In this document: positions 7,216 through 10,313 of the stretch, one piece after another | Numbering within the stretch: the stretch's first letter is position 1 | How the letters are laid out: each line of letters opens with the position of its first letter | Assembly: GCA_958405355.1 (NCBI GenBank) | Contig: CATYEA010000050.1 | Location: 1-10,313 of the forward strand | Origin: an uncultured Lachnospiraceae bacterium | GTDB lineage: Bacteria; Bacillota; Clostridia; Lachnospirales; Lachnospiraceae | Direction: 5' to 3' | Length of the DNA stretch: 10,313 bases | Position numbers and translations under genes: made by a program | The notes under the pieces: model-generated | Told to the model about the DNA's origin: nothing | Seen by the model: the letters and a program-made list of their open reading frames with translations, nothing else | Databases searched by the model: none

Positions 7216-7297
7216 GGATGGATTCCCGAGTGGCCAAAGGGGGCAGACTGTAAATCTGTTGTCGACGACTTCGAAGGTTCGAATCCTTCTCCATCCA
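7216..7297 (+). tRNA. tRNA-Tyr (anticodon GTA)
   Basis: The acceptor stem GGATGGA (7216-7222) pairs perfectly with TCCATCC (7290-7296), followed by discriminator A at 7297. The anticodon stem GCAGA/TCTGT (7243-7247, 7255-7259) encloses loop CTGTAAA with GTA at 7250-7252. The long variable arm (7260-7272) is that of a class II tRNA, as expected for bacterial tRNA-Tyr. The T arm is GAAGG-TTCGAAT-CCTTC (7273-7289). CCA is not encoded; the next bases are CTC, so the CCA end must be added enzymatically. Confidence 0.97.
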
Positions 7298-7301
7298 CTC
7301 A

Positions 7302-7387
7302 GCCGGCGTGGCGGAACTGGCAGACGCACAGGACTTAAAATCCTGCGATCCTAACCGATCGTACCGGTTCGATTCCGGTCGCCGGCA
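7302..7387 (+). tRNA. tRNA-Leu (anticodon TAA)
   Basis: The acceptor stem GCCGGCG (7302-7308) pairs with CGCCGGC (7380-7386), with discriminator A at 7387. The anticodon stem CAGGA/TCCTG (7329-7333, 7341-7345) encloses a loop with TAA at 7336-7338, reading UUA and UUG. A long variable arm is present, as in all tRNA-Leu. The T loop TTCGATT is followed by CCGGT. It lies only 4 nt after tRNA-Tyr, so both come from one precursor. CCA is again not encoded. Confidence 0.97.
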
Positions 7388-7400
7388 CTCACTTGAAACG

Positions 7401-7436
7401 AGAGAAACATTGAATTTCCAGTGTTTCTCTTATTTT
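7401..7436 (+). terminator. Rho-independent terminator of the tRNA operon
   Basis: AGAGAAACA (7401-7409) pairs with TGTTTCTCT (7422-7430). The stem extends inward by a T-G, a T-A and a G-C pair to a 6-nt loop, and is followed by TATTTTATTT. It starts 13 nt after the end of tRNA-Leu. Confidence 0.85.
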
Positions 7437-7451
7437 ATTTGCATTGGCAAA

Positions 7452-7457
7452 TATAAT
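7452..7457 (+). promoter_or_regulatory. Possible -10 element of the sstT promoter
   Basis: A perfect TATAAT lies about 30 nt before the sstT start and just after the tRNA terminator. No good -35 is found at the usual distance; the sequence there (about 7429-7434) is T-rich terminator sequence. The call therefore rests on the -10 and on position alone. Confidence 0.35.
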
Positions 7458-7486
7458 AGAATACGAACGAAATAACGGGGGATGAT

Positions 7487-8713
7487 ATGATGAAAAATAT
7501 GATAAAGAAATGGAATGAGACGAGCCTGATCTTGAGGATCGCCATAGGTTTGGTCATCGGTGCGGTTCTTGGATTGACGGTGCCGCAGGTCACGGCGATC
7601 GGCGTGTTGGGCGATGTTTTTGTAGGTGCTTTAAAAGCCATTGCACCGATTTTGGTTTTTATACTGGTTATGAGTTCTCTGGCCCAGGCCAGCAGCGGCA
7701 TTGGTAAAAAGTTCCGGACAGTAATCTTTCTTTATATGCTCAGCACATTGCTGGCCGCAGTTGTTGCGGTCGTGGGAAGCTTTTTGTTTCCTGTGACTTT
7801 GAAACTTACAGAGGCTGTCAGTGAGACGGCACCGAGCGGTATCGGAGAAGTTTTAAAATCGCTTTTGCTCAATATGGTGTCTAATCCGGTAGGTGCGTTG
7901 ATGAATGCGAATTATATTGGTATTTTGCTGTGGTCGATTGTCCTGGGACTTGCATTGAAAAGACATGCGTCGGATCATACAAAAGAAGCTTTAAAGGATT
8001 TTTCAGAGGCTGTATCCCAGGCGGTACGTTGGGTCATAAATCTGGCTCCGTTTGGTATTCTTGGCCTGGTTTTCAGTTCGGTGTCGGCCAACGGGCTTGG
8101 CATATTTACGGATTATGGTAAGTTATTATTGCTGCTTGTCGGCTCCATGCTGGTGGTGGCCCTGGTTGTAGACCCGCTGATCGCAGCTATCTGCCTTCAT
8201 CGGAATCCATATCCGCTTGTATTTCGGTGCTTTAAGGAAAGCGGTGTCACCGCCTTTTTCACCCGGAGTTCGGCAGCCAATATTCCAATTAATATGGCGT
8301 TATGTGAAAAACTTGGCTTGGATAAGGATATGTATTCGGTGTCCATTCCTTTGGGAGCAACCATTAATATGGATGGTGCGGCGATTACAATTACGATCAT
8401 GACTCTGGCGGCGGCCCATACTGTGGGAATTGCAGTGGATATTCCTACAGCTTTGGTTCTTTCTGTATTGGCAACATTAGCTGCCTGCGGTGCTTCCGGT
8501 GTGGCAGGAGGTTCGCTCCTTCTCATTCCGATGGCTTGTTCATTGTTTGGTATAAGCAGTGATATTGCCATGCAGGTTGTTGGTGTTGGATTTATTATTG
8601 GCGTTGTTCAGGATTCCTTTGAGACAGCCATTAATTCTTCCGGAGATGTGCTTTTTGCGGCTACCGCTGAATTTAGAGAATGGATCAAAGAAGGCCGCGA
8701 GGTGAAGTTTTAA
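7487..8713 (+). CDS. sstT: Na+/serine-threonine symporter SstT (DAACS family)
   Basis: SstT imports serine and threonine with sodium across the cytoplasmic membrane. The 408-residue length is close to that of E. coli SstT (about 414). The protein is hydrophobic throughout, as expected for the family's eight membrane helices and two re-entrant loops. Family signatures are [21 protein letters not shown] (257-277), [20 protein letters not shown] (283-302, the unwound helix 7 with its NMDG motif), [15 protein letters not shown] (335-349) and [21 protein letters not shown] (372-392). The serine-rich FFTRSSAAN segment separates SstT from glutamate and dicarboxylate relatives. Two adjacent ATG codons (7487 and 7490) could start it. 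A GGGGGA tract (7477-7482) lies 4 or 7 nt upstream, so 7490 has the better spacing, but I keep the longer form. It appears to be a single-gene unit closed by its own terminator. Confidence 0.92.
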   Translation: MMKNMIKKWNETSLILRIAIGLVIGAVLGLTVPQVTAIGVLGDVFVGALKAIAPILVFILVMSSLAQASSGIGKKFRTVIFLYMLSTLLAAVVAVVGSFLFPVTLKLTEAVSETAPSGIGEVLKSLLLNMVSNPVGALMNANYIGILLWSIVLGLALKRHASDHTKEALKDFSEAVSQAVRWVINLAPFGILGLVFSSVSANGLGIFTDYGKLLLLLVGSMLVVALVVDPLIAAICLHRNPYPLVFRCFKESGVTAFFTRSSAANIPINMALCEKLGLDKDMYSVSIPLGATINMDGAAITITIMTLAAAHTVGIAVDIPTALVLSVLATLAACGASGVAGGSLLLIPMACSLFGISSDIAMQVVGVGFIIGVVQDSFETAINSSGDVLFAATAEFREWIKEGREVKF

Positions 8714-8732
8714 ACTTAAAATATACTCATTA

Positions 8733-8772
8733 GAAAAATGCTGCTGCGTTAAAGCAACGGCATTTTTCTTTT
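8733..8772 (+). terminator. Rho-independent terminator after sstT
   Basis: GAAAAATGC (8733-8741) and GCATTTTTC (8760-8768) form a 9-bp stem. It continues inward imperfectly through TGC (8745-8747) and GCA (8754-8756), and is followed by TTTT. It begins 19 nt after the sstT stop and separates sstT from the PTS gene. Confidence 0.82.
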
Positions 8773-8829
8773 ATATGAATGAAATGCCTTTTTGTGGTTA
8801 AAAATACCTTATAAACAAGGAGGCATATT

Positions 8830-10313
8830 ATGAGAGATAAAGTATTTGGTGTTTTACAGCGTGTTGGGCGTTCCTTCATGCTCCCGATTGCTCTGTTGCC
8901 CGTCGCGGGATTATTGCTTGGAATCGGAGGTTCATTTACTAATGAGACAATGTTGAGTGCTTACGGCCTTATGGGCTTTATGGGACCGGGAACGTTTCTG
9001 TATGCAATATTTACGGTCATGAAGGAGGCCGGAGATATTGTCTTTGCCAATCTTCCTATTTTATTTGCGATGGGCGTGGCGATAGGTATGGCCCGGCGAG
9101 AAAAAGAGGTGGCAGCGCTGGCCGCCGCAGTGGCCTTTTTTATCATGCATGCATCGATCAGCGCGATGATTACGATTAATGGAGGCACGGCAAATCTTCT
9201 GGCCGGTGCTTCTGCTTCGGTGGTCGGTATTACATCGCTTCAAATGGGGGTTTTTGGCGGGATCATCGTCGGTCTGGGCGTAGCGGCGCTGCATAATCGG
9301 TTTTATCAGATTGAACTTCCGCAGGTATTGTCATTTTTTGGCGGGACACGTTTTGTGCCGATTATTTCTGCATTGGTCTATACCTTTGTGGGAATTTTAA
9401 TGTACTATGTATGGCCGCCGATACAGAATGTCATTTATAGTGTGGGGAATGTGGTTTTAAATTCCGGATATGTGGGTACCTGGATTTATGGAGTGATGGA
9501 GAGGGCTCTTATTCCCTTTGGTCTGCATCATGTATTTTATCTGCCGTTTTGGCAGACAGCCGTTGGCGGTACAATGGAAGTCGGTGGTCGTCTGATTGAA
9601 GGGGCGCAGAACATTTTCTTTGCACAGTTGGCAGATCCGTCCGTAGAACAGTTTGCCGTTTCAGCTACCCGTTTTATGTCAGGGAAATTTCCTCTTATGA
9701 TTTTTGGTTTGCCGGGAGCAGCCCTGGCTATGTACAGAACAGCCCGTCCGGAAAAGCGAAAAGCTGTCGAAGGACTTCTGGTTTCTGCTGCATTGACATC
9801 CATGTTGACCGGAATTACGGAACCTCTGGAGTTTACCTTTTTATTTGTGGCACCTGCGCTGTATGCGATCCACTGCGTTTTTGCCGGGGCAGCTTATATG
9901 CTGATGCACATATTTAATGTTGGTGTCGGTATGACTTTCTCCGGTGGCTTTATTGACCTTTTCCTGTTCGGTATTTTACAGGGAAATGCAAAGACAAATT
10001 GGATTTGGATCGTTATTGTAGGTATCGTGTATTTTGTTGTTTATTATTTTCTTTTTTCATTCCTGATTCGCAAATTTGATCTTAAAACGCCGGGACGGGA
10101 AGTGTCGGACGAGGTCAAATTATATCATCGGAGTGATGTGGACAAAAAACGCCGCAGCGGAAAAAGAGAAAGCGGCAGTACTGGCGGCATTTTAAATAGC
10201 GGGTCGGCATCAGGCGGCGGTACAGAGGATACGGATGAGATTTCTGCAAGAATTTGTGAAGGTCTCGGCGGCCGGGATAATATTTCCGATGTGGATTGCT
10301 GTGCTACACGGCT
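8830..10313 (+). CDS. PTS EIICB permease, glucose/maltose (PtsG/MalX-like) family, 3' truncated by the window
   Basis: EIIC forms the membrane sugar channel, and EIIB passes phosphate from EIIA to the incoming sugar. The frame is open from ATG 8830 to the window end, giving 494 full codons plus two bases of a likely Leu codon. The start has AAGGAGG (8817-8823) 6 nt upstream. The EIIC domain opens with VGRSFMLPIALLPVAGLLLGIG (12-33). It also has FFGGTRFVPIIS (169-180), IPFGLHH (228-234), ATRFMSGKFP (279-288) and GITEPLEFTFLFVAP (328-342, substrate-site motif), and ends near FDLKTPGRE (416-424). A Ser/Gly/charged linker (about 430-468) leads to EIIB, whose phosphorylation site is DCCATRL; C491 is the catalytic cysteine by alignment with family members. 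The rest of EIIB is missing only because the window ends. FGGTRFVPIIS and ATRF resemble E. coli MalX, but glucose, maltose and other alpha-glucosides cannot be told apart. No EIIA is visible, and no convincing promoter lies in 8773-8829. Confidence 0.9.
   Translation, partial: MRDKVFGVLQRVGRSFMLPIALLPVAGLLLGIGGSFTNETMLSAYGLMGFMGPGTFLYAIFTVMKEAGDIVFANLPILFAMGVAIGMARREKEVAALAAAVAFFIMHASISAMITINGGTANLLAGASASVVGITSLQMGVFGGIIVGLGVAALHNRFYQIELPQVLSFFGGTRFVPIISALVYTFVGILMYYVWPPIQNVIYSVGNVVLNSGYVGTWIYGVMERALIPFGLHHVFYLPFWQTAVGGTMEVGGRLIEGAQNIFFAQLADPSVEQFAVSATRFMSGKFPLMIFGLPGAALAMYRTARPEKRKAVEGLLVSAALTSMLTGITEPLEFTFLFVAPALYAIHCVFAGAAYMLMHIFNVGVGMTFSGGFIDLFLFGILQGNAKTNWIWIVIVGIVYFVVYYFLFSFLIRKFDLKTPGREVSDEVKLYHRSDVDKKRRSGKRESGSTGGILNSGSASGGGTEDTDEISARICEGLGGRDNISDVDCCATR

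Noticed and set aside
8773..8829. Promoter or antiterminator (RAT/LicT-type) site before the PTS gene
   Set aside because: TATAAA at 8810 would place the start inside the ribosome binding site, no -35 fits, and no RAT-like hairpin overlaps the terminator.

Overview
The window looks like a piece of chromosome from an anaerobic, spore-forming Firmicute, most likely a Lachnospiraceae-type Clostridium. The reasons are the gene order spoIIE-tilS-hpt-ftsH, a SpoIIE sporulation phosphatase, moderate GC content, Shine-Dalgarno-led genes, and tRNA genes that do not encode CCA. All genes read on the + strand. The species assignment is inference; no ribosomal RNA is present.

Left block (1-4736): the 3' part of spoIIE is followed by tilS (tRNA-Ile lysidine synthetase), hpt (hypoxanthine phosphoribosyltransferase) and ftsH (membrane AAA+ protease). 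tilS and hpt overlap by 68 bp, and hpt and ftsH are 11 bp apart, so these three are probably one transcript. It ends at a clear Rho-independent terminator at 4700-4736. A candidate extended -10 promoter sits on the end of spoIIE (843-871), so the housekeeping genes may be transcribed apart from the sporulation gene.

Middle block (4737-7436): a 357-bp gap without a protein gene holds a promoter-like element, about 100 bp of sequence, and a second strong terminator. This is the layout of an independent small RNA. The putative RNA has three C-rich or CU-rich stretches, and one is an exact 8-nt complement of the ribosome binding site of the next gene. That gene, an intracellular GH13 neopullulanase or cyclomaltodextrinase-type enzyme, has its own promoter. 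A two-gene tRNA operon (Tyr-GTA, Leu-TAA) follows, with its own promoter and terminator.

Right block (7437-10313): an SstT-type Na+/serine-threonine symporter is followed by a terminator. Then comes a glucose/maltose-type PTS EIICB permease that runs off the window just after its phosphorylatable cysteine. The GH13 enzyme and the PTS permease both fit use of starch-derived alpha-glucosides, but they are separate transcription units.

Most of the window is conserved, ordinary gene content. I see no obviously new multi-gene system. The best candidate for something undescribed is the putative small RNA at about 4856-4960.
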